Shown here one piece after another: positions 1 through 7,402 of a DNA stretch of 10,746 bases. Both the position numbers and the translations under genes were made by a program. The notes under the pieces were generated by a model. It was not told where the DNA came from and ran no database searches. It saw nothing but the letters and a program-made list of their open reading frames with translations. Every line of letters starts with the position of its first letter. The stretch's first letter is position 1. The stretch comes from Firmicutes bacterium UBA5496 (GTDB lineage Bacteria; Bacillota; Proteinivoracia; UBA4975). Location: positions 1 through 10,746 of the forward strand of contig DIPE01000008.1 in the NCBI GenBank assembly GCA_002427015.1, given 5' to 3'.

Positions 1-1140
1 CTGCCAGGGGCTGCTGCCCCAAATTATCAAATCGCGAATAATCAAGGCCGCTGCTAGGCTGGTAGAGATCCCCCACTTGCGGAACCCTGTAGCCACAAAC
101 ATATTATCTATGCCTTTGCGGATGCAGCCGATATAGGGGATTTTATCCACTGTGGTATAGTCCTGGGCTGACCAGCGGTAGGGGATGTCAGATACAGCGA
201 AGTTGGAGCGGGCAAACTCTATCAGCTTCTGATAATGAGGCTCTTCCTCTCCCGCCCCGGTTTTATGATGTTCTCCCCCTACCAGCAGCAGTTCTCCTTC
301 TTCCGCGGCCTGGGTTCGTAAAGAGTGGCCGGATGATTCTGCTGAGATGAACATCCCCTCGGGCAACTTGCCTTCGGCGCGCACTCCTAAGATATACGAG
401 CGTTCAGCATACATTCGGGCAAAATAAAAGCCCAGAGCGTCGTGGATGGGAAAATGAGTCGCCAAGACCACCTTGTCCGCCCTAATATTTTTGCCTCTAT
501 CTGTGGAAATAGTATTGATACTGCCTTCTTCAATGCCCAGGACCTTGGTGTTTTCATAAAGCTCGCAGCCCTCGCCGGGAATGGCCTGAGCCAGGGCCAG
601 CACATACTTCCGGGGGTGGAACTGGGCCTGAGAGTCAAAGCGGAGGGCGGCCTTGACGGCAAAGGGCAGTCCCGGGTCTTGAACATACTCGGCAGCTATG
701 CCTAGTTCCGCCGCTATTTTCGCTTCCTTTTGGATTTCCTCAACATACTTGTCCTGCTCGGTATAGACATAAGCGGGTTTCATAAGAAAATCGCAGTCTA
801 TTTTTTGCGTTTCAACTATATCTGCCATAGATTTTATGGCTATTTCATTGGCCTCAGCATACTGCTGGGCTTTTTCCCGGCCGAATTCTTTGTCCAGCCA
901 GGCATAAATCAAATCATGCTGGGAAGTAATCTTGGCAGTGGAATGCCCGGTAGTGCCCTGGCAGACTCTGTCGGCCTCCAGAACCGCCACGCGCAAACCT
1001 TCCTGCTTTAACAGCCAGGCCGTTGAGATTCCTGCCAGGCCGCCGCCGATTACTGCCGCATCCACGCTGATATCCTGATCCAGGGCAGGGTAATTTGTGG
1101 CCGGAGTGGATTCCAGCCAGTAGGATTTTGTTTCTTCCAT
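1..1140 (-). CDS. FAD-dependent oxidoreductase (DAO family, YhfW-like), C-terminus beyond window
   Basis: The frame is open for 380 codons from an ATG at 1138-1140 to the window edge without a stop, so the gene is partial at its 3' end. An AAGGAG site at 1150-1155, 9 nt upstream, supports the start. Residues 30-39 (VIGGGLAGIS) form the GxGxxG dinucleotide fold, with the acidic residue that binds the ribose at E55 (AVLEAD). Residues 63-72 read TTGHSTAKIT, a stretch I associate with the glycine/D-amino-acid-oxidase-like flavoproteins of the B. subtilis YhfW type. Near the visible end, GFRKWGIS closes the FAD domain as expected. YhfW-type proteins carry a C-terminal Rieske [2Fe-2S] domain after this point; whether this one does lies outside the window. 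The substrate is unknown. It appears to be its own transcription unit, after the terminator of the symporter gene. The flavoprotein call is firm; the YhfW subtype is from memory of the family. Confidence 0.82.
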   Translation of the reverse strand, partial: MEETKSYWLESTPATNYPALDQDISVDAAVIGGGLAGISTAWLLKQEGLRVAVLEADRVCQGTTGHSTAKITSQHDLIYAWLDKEFGREKAQQYAEANEIAIKSMADIVETQKIDCDFLMKPAYVYTEQDKYVEEIQKEAKIAAELGIAAEYVQDPGLPFAVKAALRFDSQAQFHPRKYVLALAQAIPGEGCELYENTKVLGIEEGSINTISTDRGKNIRADKVVLATHFPIHDALGFYFARMYAERSYILGVRAEGKLPEGMFISAESSGHSLRTQAAEEGELLLVGGEHHKTGAGEEEPHYQKLIEFARSNFAVSDIPYRWSAQDYTTVDKIPYIGCIRKGIDNMFVATGFRKWGISTSLAAALIIRDLIIWGSSPWQ

Positions 1141-1196
1141 ACCGCAGCGCTCCTTACATTGAAATCAGTACCTTCATTTTTCCCTTAGGCGCCCGT

Positions 1197-1225
1197 ATTA
1201 TATTCCTCTGCCTCGGAATTAAAAA
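1197..1225 (-). promoter_or_regulatory. Possible promoter of the FAD oxidoreductase gene
   Basis: A perfect TATAAT hexamer lies at 1197-1202 on the minus strand, about 57 nt upstream of the oxidoreductase start, in the only gap between that gene and the preceding terminator. At 17 nt spacing the -35 position (1220-1225) falls in the T tract of that terminator (TTTTTA), a poor match to TTGACA. It is therefore a likely -10 with a weak -35, inferred from position. Confidence 0.4.
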
Positions 1226-1244
1226 AACCGGGCATTGCCCGGTT
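1221..1244 (-). terminator. Intrinsic terminator after the gltS-like gene
   Basis: On the minus strand AACCGGGC, a 3-nt loop AAT, and GCCCGGTT form a perfect 8-bp stem (1226-1244) running directly into seven T residues. It starts 7 nt after the stop codon of the symporter gene. Confidence 0.93.
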
Positions 1245-1250
1245 CCTGAT

Positions 1251-2639
1251 TTATGCCGCTTTTGTTTTTTTGCGCCTGGCCAGGAGCAAAAAGAGAACTA
1301 AAGCTGTGGTGTATACGGCAATTAAGCCGAGAGTCAAATAGAGCATGGCGTCGGACTCCGGCGCCAGCCCAATCAGCAACAGCATGGGGATGCCAAAGAC
1401 AATGGCGAAGCTGCTTCCCGTCAATAAGTTGCTGGCGGCGGGAGTTTTGAAGCCGGGGTCGATTTCCCGCAAGAGCAGCACCCCGGAACTGATGGTTCCA
1501 GTCAGCATTCCATACATTGAGAGCAGCCCTTCATAATAGTAGCTGGGATAGATCTTCTTGCACAGCCATTGCAGCCATACCAGAGTGACAACCCCGCCTG
1601 CCATCGCCAGGAGGACAAAAGGCAGCCAGAGACCGCTGATGTCCTGAAAATCAATGGCGGCGATGCCTGCCACAACCATAAAATCAAAAGCGGTGCCGGC
1701 AATTCTGCTTAAGAGATAGTTGTTTGGATATTGGCGGGTCATGATTTTGGCTTTGGTCATGAGGGTGAAGATATTGCGGCAGACAATGGCCAAAAGGGAG
1801 CCGATGATAAAGTTGAATCCCCATACCAAGGCGGAAACTGTTTTGGACAGGCCCGGAAGATAGGTAGCCAAAAACGAGGTCAATCCCTTGGAGACTAAGT
1901 AGGTAACTAAGTATATTAATAGGATAAGGGCGAATTGGACGGAGAACTTGTCCACGGATTCGGAAATGGGAATTTCGTTTTCGCTTTGGAAATTGTCCAC
2001 AGTAACCTTGGCGGCAACCGCCTTGTGGTCGGCAAAGGCAATTTTCCCCCGGCGTTTAAGAATATTCATATAAATAACGCCGACAATACAAGCGCAGAGA
2101 AAGCCCATGGCGGCGATGGAAAGGCCGAAGGACTGCCCCCCGGCAAAGCCCAGGGTCTCATAGGTTGAGCCCACGTTGTTGGCCTGCCCAGGCCCCTGGC
2201 CATAGCCCATAGGCAGAATAATGCCCGCCGCCTTGAACAAACCCGGCATTATTGTGTGGGCAAGGCAAATGGTGATGATCAGGCCCACCAGCCCCTGAAT
2301 CAGGTAGGTGGAGACAATGAGGGCGCCGCTCTTGGCGGCGGTAAAGTCTCCCTTGACCACAGCCTGGTTCTTTTCGGGAATCTGCAGGGACATGGCAATG
2401 AAACCAATGGCAATAGAATGATAAGTGATCATTTCCATCAAGCCAAGTTCCAGGTTGAGCAGGCCTGCAACCCTAAAGATTAGGGCAAGGAAGCCTGCCA
2501 GGACAGCAGTTGGCAGCAGGCTTTTGCGAAAAAAAGCAAGCTTGCGCCGGAGCACATTGGCAAGGAGCAGCAGGGCGGCCAAAAGGCCGAATTGCAGGAC
2601 TGCATTCCAAAGGGCACTGTTGGCTGCAGAAAAATCCAT
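1251..2639 (-). CDS. Sodium/glutamate symporter (GltS) family membrane transporter
   Basis: A 462-residue, very hydrophobic protein with about eleven or twelve membrane segments (for example near residues 12-30, 41-60, 72-86, 104-130, 171-192, 236-253, 270-288, 314-330, 337-358, 404-426 and 432-454) and a basic C-terminus. It is an inner-membrane transporter. It aligns by eye with E. coli GltS in several places: a Pro-containing second helix (LLPTAVLAGF, 41-50), a glycine-rich stretch after a helix (GYGQGPGQA, 145-153, where GltS has GGHGTG), and a second glycine/threonine motif (GMLTGTISSG, 377-386, where GltS has GLGATPTA). These lie in equivalent halves of the inverted-repeat fold. It is about 60 residues longer than E. 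coli GltS (401). The changed motifs make glutamate uncertain as substrate. The ATG start is preceded by GGAGGT at 2648-2653, 8 nt away. It is transcribed alone between two terminators. Confidence 0.75.
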   Translation of the reverse strand: MDFSAANSALWNAVLQFGLLAALLLLANVLRRKLAFFRKSLLPTAVLAGFLALIFRVAGLLNLELGLMEMITYHSIAIGFIAMSLQIPEKNQAVVKGDFTAAKSGALIVSTYLIQGLVGLIITICLAHTIMPGLFKAAGIILPMGYGQGPGQANNVGSTYETLGFAGGQSFGLSIAAMGFLCACIVGVIYMNILKRRGKIAFADHKAVAAKVTVDNFQSENEIPISESVDKFSVQFALILLIYLVTYLVSKGLTSFLATYLPGLSKTVSALVWGFNFIIGSLLAIVCRNIFTLMTKAKIMTRQYPNNYLLSRIAGTAFDFMVVAGIAAIDFQDISGLWLPFVLLAMAGGVVTLVWLQWLCKKIYPSYYYEGLLSMYGMLTGTISSGVLLLREIDPGFKTPAASNLLTGSSFAIVFGIPMLLLIGLAPESDAMLYLTLGLIAVYTTALVLFLLLARRKKTKAA

Positions 2640-2671
2640 TCATTAGTACCTCCATTTCATTAGAATAACTT

Positions 2672-2703
2672 AAAAAAAGGAGATTGGCAGAAGCCTAATC
2701 TCC
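2672..2703 (-). terminator. Intrinsic terminator overlapping the 3' end of engB
   Basis: On the minus strand GGAGATT (2697-2703) pairs with AATCTCC (2679-2685), and an inner GGC/GCC pair closes a 4-nt loop with a single bulged A. Seven Ts follow (2672-2678). The upstream arm begins in the last two codons of engB and contains its TAG stop codon. Confidence 0.9.
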
Positions 2704-3270
2704 GATAATATTCTCTATCTTGCTCCAGATTTCCTCCCTGCCGCTCTTCTTTTCGCTGGAAAAAGGAAGGACAGGGGATCCGTAAGCAGCCTGCAGCCTT
2801 TGGATGAAGGGCCTGCGCTCGCTGCTCCTAAGTTTGTCCACTTTTGTGGCCACAATCAACAAGGGTTTATTATAGTATTTAAGCCATTGAAACATTTGCA
2901 GATCCAGGGGAGAAGGGGCATGGCGGCTGTCAATAACCAGGGCCACGCCCTTTAATGATTCTCTCTGGCTGAGGTAATCTTCCAATAGGCTTTCCCAGCG
3001 GTTGCGGACTTGTTGGGGCACCTTGGCAAAGCCATACCCCGGCAGGTCCACAAGATAAAATTTGCTGTTTACCAGATAAAAGTTCAGAGTTTGGGTTTTC
3101 CCGGGCTGGCCGCTGGTGCGGGCCAGAGCTTTGCGCAGGAGCAAACAATTGATAAGGGAGGATTTGCCCACATTGGACCGGCCAGCAAAAGCAATCTCCG
3201 GCAAGCCCGGCTGGGGCAGCTGGGACTTGAGACCGACGCAATGGGTAAACTCGGCATTGTCAATCTGCAT
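2695..3270 (-). CDS. engB: Ribosome biogenesis GTPase EngB (YsxC/YihA)
   Basis: A TrmE-Era-EngA-EngB-Septin-like GTPase of 191 residues, the usual family length. It acts in late assembly of the 50S subunit. All GTPase motifs are visible: G1 GRSNVGKSS (30-38), the G2 region with TSGQPGKTQ, G3 DLPG (75-78) followed by YGFAKV, G4 TKVD (142-145) and G5 SSEKKSG (171-177). I chose the ATG at 3268-3270: counted from it, the N-terminus up to LPEIAFAGRSNVGKSS has the same length as I recall for B. subtilis YsxC, and GGTGAT at 3279-3284 lies 8 nt upstream. An in-frame TTG at 3274-3276 would add two residues. The gene overlaps the end of lon by 11 nt, which implies cotranscription and translational coupling. 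lon-engB (lonA-ysxC) is also the B. subtilis order. Confidence 0.95.
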   Translation of the reverse strand: MQIDNAEFTHCVGLKSQLPQPGLPEIAFAGRSNVGKSSLINCLLLRKALARTSGQPGKTQTLNFYLVNSKFYLVDLPGYGFAKVPQQVRNRWESLLEDYLSQRESLKGVALVIDSRHAPSPLDLQMFQWLKYYNKPLLIVATKVDKLRSSERRPFIQRLQAAYGSPVLPFSSEKKSGREEIWSKIENIIGD

Positions 3271-5584
3271 TTTCAATAATCACCCGGCTCAGCACTGAAT
3301 CCATTTCTTCCACCCAAATCAGCTTCAGTTTACGCTTGATATTTGCGGGGATTTCTTCCCCGTCTTTTTCATTTTCCCGGGGCAGTATAATCGTGCCAAT
3401 TCCTAAGCGATGCGCAGCCAGCACCTTTTCTTTGATGCCGCCCACAGGCAACACCCGTCCCTGGAGAGTGATCTCTCCGGTCATAGCGATGTCCCGGCGC
3501 AGCTTATTGCCGCTGATGGCGGAGAAGAGGGCGCTGGCAAGGGTGACGCCGGCAGAGGGCCCATCCTTAGGGATAGCCCCTTCGGGCACATGCACGTGAA
3601 TATCATGTTTTTGGAAGTAGTCAGCCTCTGCCCCCAGGCTTTCACTGCGGGAGCGGACAAAGCTGAGGGCGGTCTGGGCAGATTCTTTCATGACATCCCC
3701 CAGTTTGCCGGTAAGGAGGAGGCGGCCGCTGCCGGGCATCACTGTGGCCTCCACATGCAGAACCTCTCCCCCAAATTGAGTCCAGGCCATGCCGGTGGCA
3801 ATGCCCACAGCCGGTTCCAGTTCCTGATTGTGGCGCTTATAGCGGGGGACGCCTAAATACTGATGCAGATTTTGCACGGTAATGCGGATAAGACCTTCAT
3901 GGCCTTCCACCACTTCCCGGGCAACTTTGCGGCAGGCTCTGGCTAAGTTGCGCTCCAAATCCCTCACCCCAGCCTCCCGGGTATAGAGCCTGATTACATT
4001 GGCGACAGCCTGAGGTGTAAATCTTAACTGTTCCCGGGTCAAACCATGTTCCCGCAGCAACTTGGGCAGCACATGGCGACGCACTATTTCCAGCTTTTCT
4101 TCCTCGGTATAGCCGGAGATATAGATGATCTCCATCCTGTCCTGCAAAGGCTGAGGGATGGGATACTGGGCATTGGCGGTTGTAATAAACAGCACCTTGG
4201 AAAGGTCAAAGGGCAGTTCAATATAGTGATCGCTAAAAGTGCTGTTCTGCTCAGGGTCCAGGACCTCCAGCAAGGCCGCCGAAGGGTCTCCCCGGAAGTC
4301 AGTGCTCATCTTGTCTACCTCATCCATGAGGAAGACGGGATTGGCGGTGCCGGCCTGGCGCATGCCCTGAATGATTCTGCCGGGCATTGCTCCAATATAA
4401 GTGCGGCGATGGCCGCGTATTTCCGCTTCATCCCGCACCCCGCCCAGGGAGATGCGCACAAATTCTCTCTGCAGGGAACGAGCCACAGATTTGGCTAAAG
4501 AGGTCTTGCCTACCCCTGGAGGGCCAATTAAACAGATAATTGGGCTCTTGAGGTTCTTGGCCAGCTTGCGCACAGCGAGAAATTCCAATATTCTTTCCTT
4601 GACCTTATCCAGGGCATAATGGTCCTGATCGAGAATATTGGCCGCCTTCTTGAGGTCCAGGCGGTCCTGGCTCTCCTTGCCCCAGGGCAAAGCCAAAGTC
4701 CACTCCAAGTAATTGCGCAGCACTACATTCTCGGGACTGGCAGGAGGAGTCCGTTCCAGGCGATCGATTTCCTTTTCAATCTTCTCCCTGGAAGCATCAG
4801 GCATTACAGCCTCTGCCAGCAGCTCGCGAAAGCGCTCAGCATCTTCCGACGCCCCGTCCCTCTCCCCCAATTCCTTTTGAATGGCCTTCATTTGTTCCCG
4901 CAGGTAATATTCCCGCTGATTAGTTTCCATCTGTTTCCTGACCCGGGCGCCCAGGCGCCTTTCCACTTCCAGCATTTCATTTTCTTTGGCCAAAATTTCT
5001 GTCAGCAGCTCCAGGCGCCGGGCAGTTGAAATGGCTTCCAGCATCTGCTGTTTCTGTTCAACTTTTAAGGACAGGTGTGTAGATATCAAATCCGCCAGCC
5101 TGCCGGGTTCTTCTACCTCTGATACCGTCAGCAGGGTATCGGCGGGAATTTTCTTGCTCATTTTTATGTAGCGTTCAAATTGATGCAATAAGGCCCGCAT
5201 ATAGACCTCGGTATCAGAGGTGACAGTCTCATCTTCCGCCAAGAGTTCGATTTCCGCCAAAAATAACGGCTCCCACTCCAGGAAGTTGACCACCTTGGCC
5301 CGAGAAATACCTTCCACCAGCACTCTCACCGTTCCCCCGGGCAGTTTGAGAATTTGCTTAATGCTGGCCACAGTACCTACAGTGTACAAATCCTCGGGTT
5401 TGGGATGATCAAGATTGGCTTGGCGCTGACTGACCAAAAAGATTTCATTATCCTCTACCATGGCCTTCTCCAGCGCGGCCACTGATTTTTCCCGGCCTAC
5501 ATCTAAATGCATAATCATATTGGGAAAGACCAAAATTCCCCGCAAGGCCAGCAAAGGCATAACTTTAGTTGTTTGTTGTTTCAT
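3260..5584 (-). CDS. lon: ATP-dependent protease Lon (LonA)
   Basis: A cytosolic AAA+ serine protease of 774 residues that degrades damaged and short-lived regulatory proteins. Full length for the family. The order is: N-terminal substrate-binding LON domain (about 8-200, beginning PLLALRGILVFPNM), a helical/coiled-coil linker (about 205-300), the AAA+ module with Walker A GPPGVGKT (354-361) and Walker B VFLMDE (D421, E422), and the C-terminal protease domain. The catalytic dyad is S677 in DGPSAG and K720 in GGIKEK, the same spacing of 43 as in known Lon proteins. The ATG start at 5582-5584 is preceded by a G-rich ribosome binding site, AGGGGGTGG (5589-5597). It lies 48 nt after lonB, with a possible promoter of its own in and before that gap, and overlaps engB downstream. 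Confidence 0.98.
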   Translation of the reverse strand: MKQQTTKVMPLLALRGILVFPNMIMHLDVGREKSVAALEKAMVEDNEIFLVSQRQANLDHPKPEDLYTVGTVASIKQILKLPGGTVRVLVEGISRAKVVNFLEWEPLFLAEIELLAEDETVTSDTEVYMRALLHQFERYIKMSKKIPADTLLTVSEVEEPGRLADLISTHLSLKVEQKQQMLEAISTARRLELLTEILAKENEMLEVERRLGARVRKQMETNQREYYLREQMKAIQKELGERDGASEDAERFRELLAEAVMPDASREKIEKEIDRLERTPPASPENVVLRNYLEWTLALPWGKESQDRLDLKKAANILDQDHYALDKVKERILEFLAVRKLAKNLKSPIICLIGPPGVGKTSLAKSVARSLQREFVRISLGGVRDEAEIRGHRRTYIGAMPGRIIQGMRQAGTANPVFLMDEVDKMSTDFRGDPSAALLEVLDPEQNSTFSDHYIELPFDLSKVLFITTANAQYPIPQPLQDRMEIIYISGYTEEEKLEIVRRHVLPKLLREHGLTREQLRFTPQAVANVIRLYTREAGVRDLERNLARACRKVAREVVEGHEGLIRITVQNLHQYLGVPRYKRHNQELEPAVGIATGMAWTQFGGEVLHVEATVMPGSGRLLLTGKLGDVMKESAQTALSFVRSRSESLGAEADYFQKHDIHVHVPEGAIPKDGPSAGVTLASALFSAISGNKLRRDIAMTGEITLQGRVLPVGGIKEKVLAAHRLGIGTIILPRENEKDGEEIPANIKRKLKLIWVEEMDSVLSRVIIENAD

Positions 5585-5607
5585 TTGGCCACCCCCTCGT
5601 ACATATT

Positions 5608-5636
5608 AACCTAATACAGCCCTGCCTATAAGTCAA
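5608..5636 (-). promoter_or_regulatory. Possible promoter between lonB and lon
   Basis: TTGACT (5631-5636, 5 of 6 to the -35 consensus) overlaps the lonB stop codon and is followed after exactly 17 nt by TAGGTT (5608-5613), which matches TATAAT only at T1, A2 and T6. It could give lon-engB independent expression. The weak -10 keeps this tentative; the gap has no terminator, so readthrough from lonB is also expected. Confidence 0.33.
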
Positions 5637-7309
5637 CTCACTCCCTGAGCAGTGACTGGAATTTTGCTGCCGTCTACACGCACTGCCCCTGCCGGCAGCA
5701 GAGCCATATGCATAAGTTCACTTATACTATCTACAGGAATAATCTCCACATTGCTGAAGCTCTCAAAAATGCTGAGAAAGTTGTCCCGCGGCATAAAAAC
5801 ACGCCTGATCCCGGCCTGGCAGGCGGCCTCCACCTTGGCCACAATCCCCCCCACCGGCTTCACCTTGCCTTGAATAGATACCTCCCCCGTCATAGCGCTA
5901 AGGTTATCGGCCCTTTTGCCGCTGATGGCGGAATAGATAGCCACTGCTATGGCCACCCCTGCAGATGGGCCGTCTACCGGCATGCCCCCGGGGAAGTTGA
6001 GATGGATGCTATAATCTTCGCAGCCCACAGCCAATATATTATCCAGGGCTGTGAGAACATTTTCCACAGAGCCCCTGGCCATGCTCTTGCGCTTGATGGT
6101 GCGGCCGCCGCCTCCCGTCATTTCCTCTTCGTCCACGACACCGGTAACCACCAGTTTGCCCTGACCTGACCCCTTATACACAGCCGAAGCTTCAATTTCC
6201 AAGAGGGAACCCAGATTGGGACCATACACTGCCAGGCCCATGACTGTGCCCACCTGAGGCGCCGGCAGCAGGCAGACCTCTGCCCGCGGCTGAATCTGAG
6301 TGCTGTTTACTACCCATTCCACATCCTCAACGCTGATTTCTGTCCTGCCTTCATTGACCACCACCCCGGCGGCAATCTGAACGATGTTCACTGCCTCCCG
6401 GCCATTGGTTGCGTAGTTGCCAAGGGTCTTTATTGCCCCTTCCGCAATCGGCAGGCCGATTTTGACAGCGGCATTGCGGGCAATCTGGGCCACTTCCTGA
6501 GGCAGGAGAGCGCGAAAAAACACCTCAACACAGCGGGAGCGAATGGCTGGCGGAATCTGTTCCGGCATGCAGGTTGTCGCTCCCACCAGGCGGAAGTCTG
6601 CGGGCAGGCCGTTGGTAAATATATCATGAATATACCTGGGTATATTTTGATCCTCTGGACTATAATAGGCGCTTTCAAAAAAGACCTTCCGGTCCTCAAG
6701 GACTTTAAGCAGTTTGTTCATTTGGATGGAGTGCAATTGCCCAATTTCATCAATAAACAGCACGCCCCCGTGGGCCTTGGTCACAGCCCCGGGCTTGGGC
6801 TGAGGAATGCCCGCCACCCCCATGGCCCCGGCCCCCTGGTAGATGGGGTCATGAACCGAGCCAATAAGGGGATCGGCGATGCTGCGTTCATCAAAACGGG
6901 CGGTGGTGGCATCTATTTCGGTAAATTTGGCGGTGGGCAAAAAAGGCGAGCGGGGATTGGCCTTGGCCTCTTCCAGAACCAGGCGAGCGGCCGCAGTCTT
7001 TCCCACTCCCGGAGGACCATAAATAATCACATGCTGGGGATTTGCGCCGCAGAGGGCCGCCCGCAAGGTGCGGAGGCCATCCCGCTGGCCGATTATCTCA
7101 GAAAAATTCTTGGGCCTGGTCTTCTCCGCCAGAGGCTCTGTAAGCGATATCCTGCGCATCTTTTCCAGCCTCTCCATTTCCCGAACAGAATCTCTTTCGG
7201 CAATGGATTTATGGCCCTGCTGATTGCGCAAAAGGTTCCAAAAATAGATGCCGATGATAACTGCAAACACAAATTGAACGACAGTAATGATCAACGCCAG
7301 ATTGCTCAT
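5633..7309 (-). CDS. lonB: Membrane-anchored ATP-dependent protease LonB
   Basis: A 558-residue Lon-type protease of the Firmicutes LonB kind. In B. subtilis it is expressed in the forespore and degrades sigma factors. It lacks the LonA substrate-binding domain and instead has one N-terminal membrane segment (about residues 3-24, IIGIYFW at its end). The AAA+ domain has Walker A GPPGVGKT (98-105) and Walker B VLFIDE (D187, E188), with DATTARFDERSIADPLIG between them as in B. subtilis LonB. The protease dyad is S449 (DGPSAG) and K492 (GGIVAK), spacing 43. I chose the ATG at 7307-7309: AAGGGGG (7318-7324) lies 8 nt upstream, and the N-terminus MSNLALI matches the start of B. subtilis LonB as I recall it. 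A further ATG 30 nt upstream has no ribosome binding site. It is separated from clpX by a terminator, with a possible promoter just upstream. Confidence 0.95.
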   Translation of the reverse strand: MSNLALIITVVQFVFAVIIGIYFWNLLRNQQGHKSIAERDSVREMERLEKMRRISLTEPLAEKTRPKNFSEIIGQRDGLRTLRAALCGANPQHVIIYGPPGVGKTAAARLVLEEAKANPRSPFLPTAKFTEIDATTARFDERSIADPLIGSVHDPIYQGAGAMGVAGIPQPKPGAVTKAHGGVLFIDEIGQLHSIQMNKLLKVLEDRKVFFESAYYSPEDQNIPRYIHDIFTNGLPADFRLVGATTCMPEQIPPAIRSRCVEVFFRALLPQEVAQIARNAAVKIGLPIAEGAIKTLGNYATNGREAVNIVQIAAGVVVNEGRTEISVEDVEWVVNSTQIQPRAEVCLLPAPQVGTVMGLAVYGPNLGSLLEIEASAVYKGSGQGKLVVTGVVDEEEMTGGGGRTIKRKSMARGSVENVLTALDNILAVGCEDYSIHLNFPGGMPVDGPSAGVAIAVAIYSAISGKRADNLSAMTGEVSIQGKVKPVGGIVAKVEAACQAGIRRVFMPRDNFLSIFESFSNVEIIPVDSISELMHMALLPAGAVRVDGSKIPVTAQGVS

Positions 7310-7317
7310 GCCCCTTG

Positions 7318-7324
7318 CCCCCTT
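7318..7324 (-). promoter_or_regulatory. Ribosome binding site that sets the lonB start
   Basis: AAGGGGG with 8 nt to the ATG at 7307-7309. The alternative ATG at 7337-7339 is preceded by CCATACTAAA, with no Shine-Dalgarno match, so the shorter 558-residue product is preferred. Confidence 0.75.
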
Positions 7325-7337
7325 GACGAATGTTTCC

Positions 7338-7343
7338 ATTTTA
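7338..7343 (-). promoter_or_regulatory. Possible -10 element of a lonB promoter
   Basis: TAAAAT (5 of 6 to TATAAT) in the 61-nt gap between the clpX terminator and the lonB start. The best -35 candidate, TTGCCG, is only 15 nt away, which is short. Transcription starting from here would exclude the upstream ATG of lonB, consistent with the chosen start. Confidence 0.28.
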
Positions 7344-7370
7344 GTATGGGCAAGGCCCCGGCAATCTATC

Positions 7371-7402
7371 CAAAAACAAAAGGCGGGATCCAGCCCCGCC
7401 TT
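7371..7402 (-). terminator. Intrinsic terminator at the end of the tig-clpP-clpX unit
   Basis: On the minus strand AAGGCGGG (7395-7402) and CCCGCCTT (7380-7387) form an 8-bp stem with a 7-nt loop, followed by a T-rich tract (TTGTTTTT). The first two stem bases are the last two of the clpX TAA stop codon. Confidence 0.88.

Noticed and set aside
387..686. Minus-strand 99-codon open frame
   Set aside because: It is in another frame of the FAD oxidoreductase, whose own frame is continuous over the same stretch and encodes clear flavoprotein motifs.
3410..3856. Plus-strand open frames opposite lon (also 4046-4498 and 4619-5029)
   Set aside because: All are shadows of the highly conserved lon frame, with low-complexity products and no separate promoter or ribosome binding site.
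7310..7339. Upstream ATG start for lonB giving 568 residues
   Set aside because: No ribosome binding site precedes it, it overlaps a possible -10 element, and the internal ATG at 7307-7309 has a good site and matches the family N-terminus.
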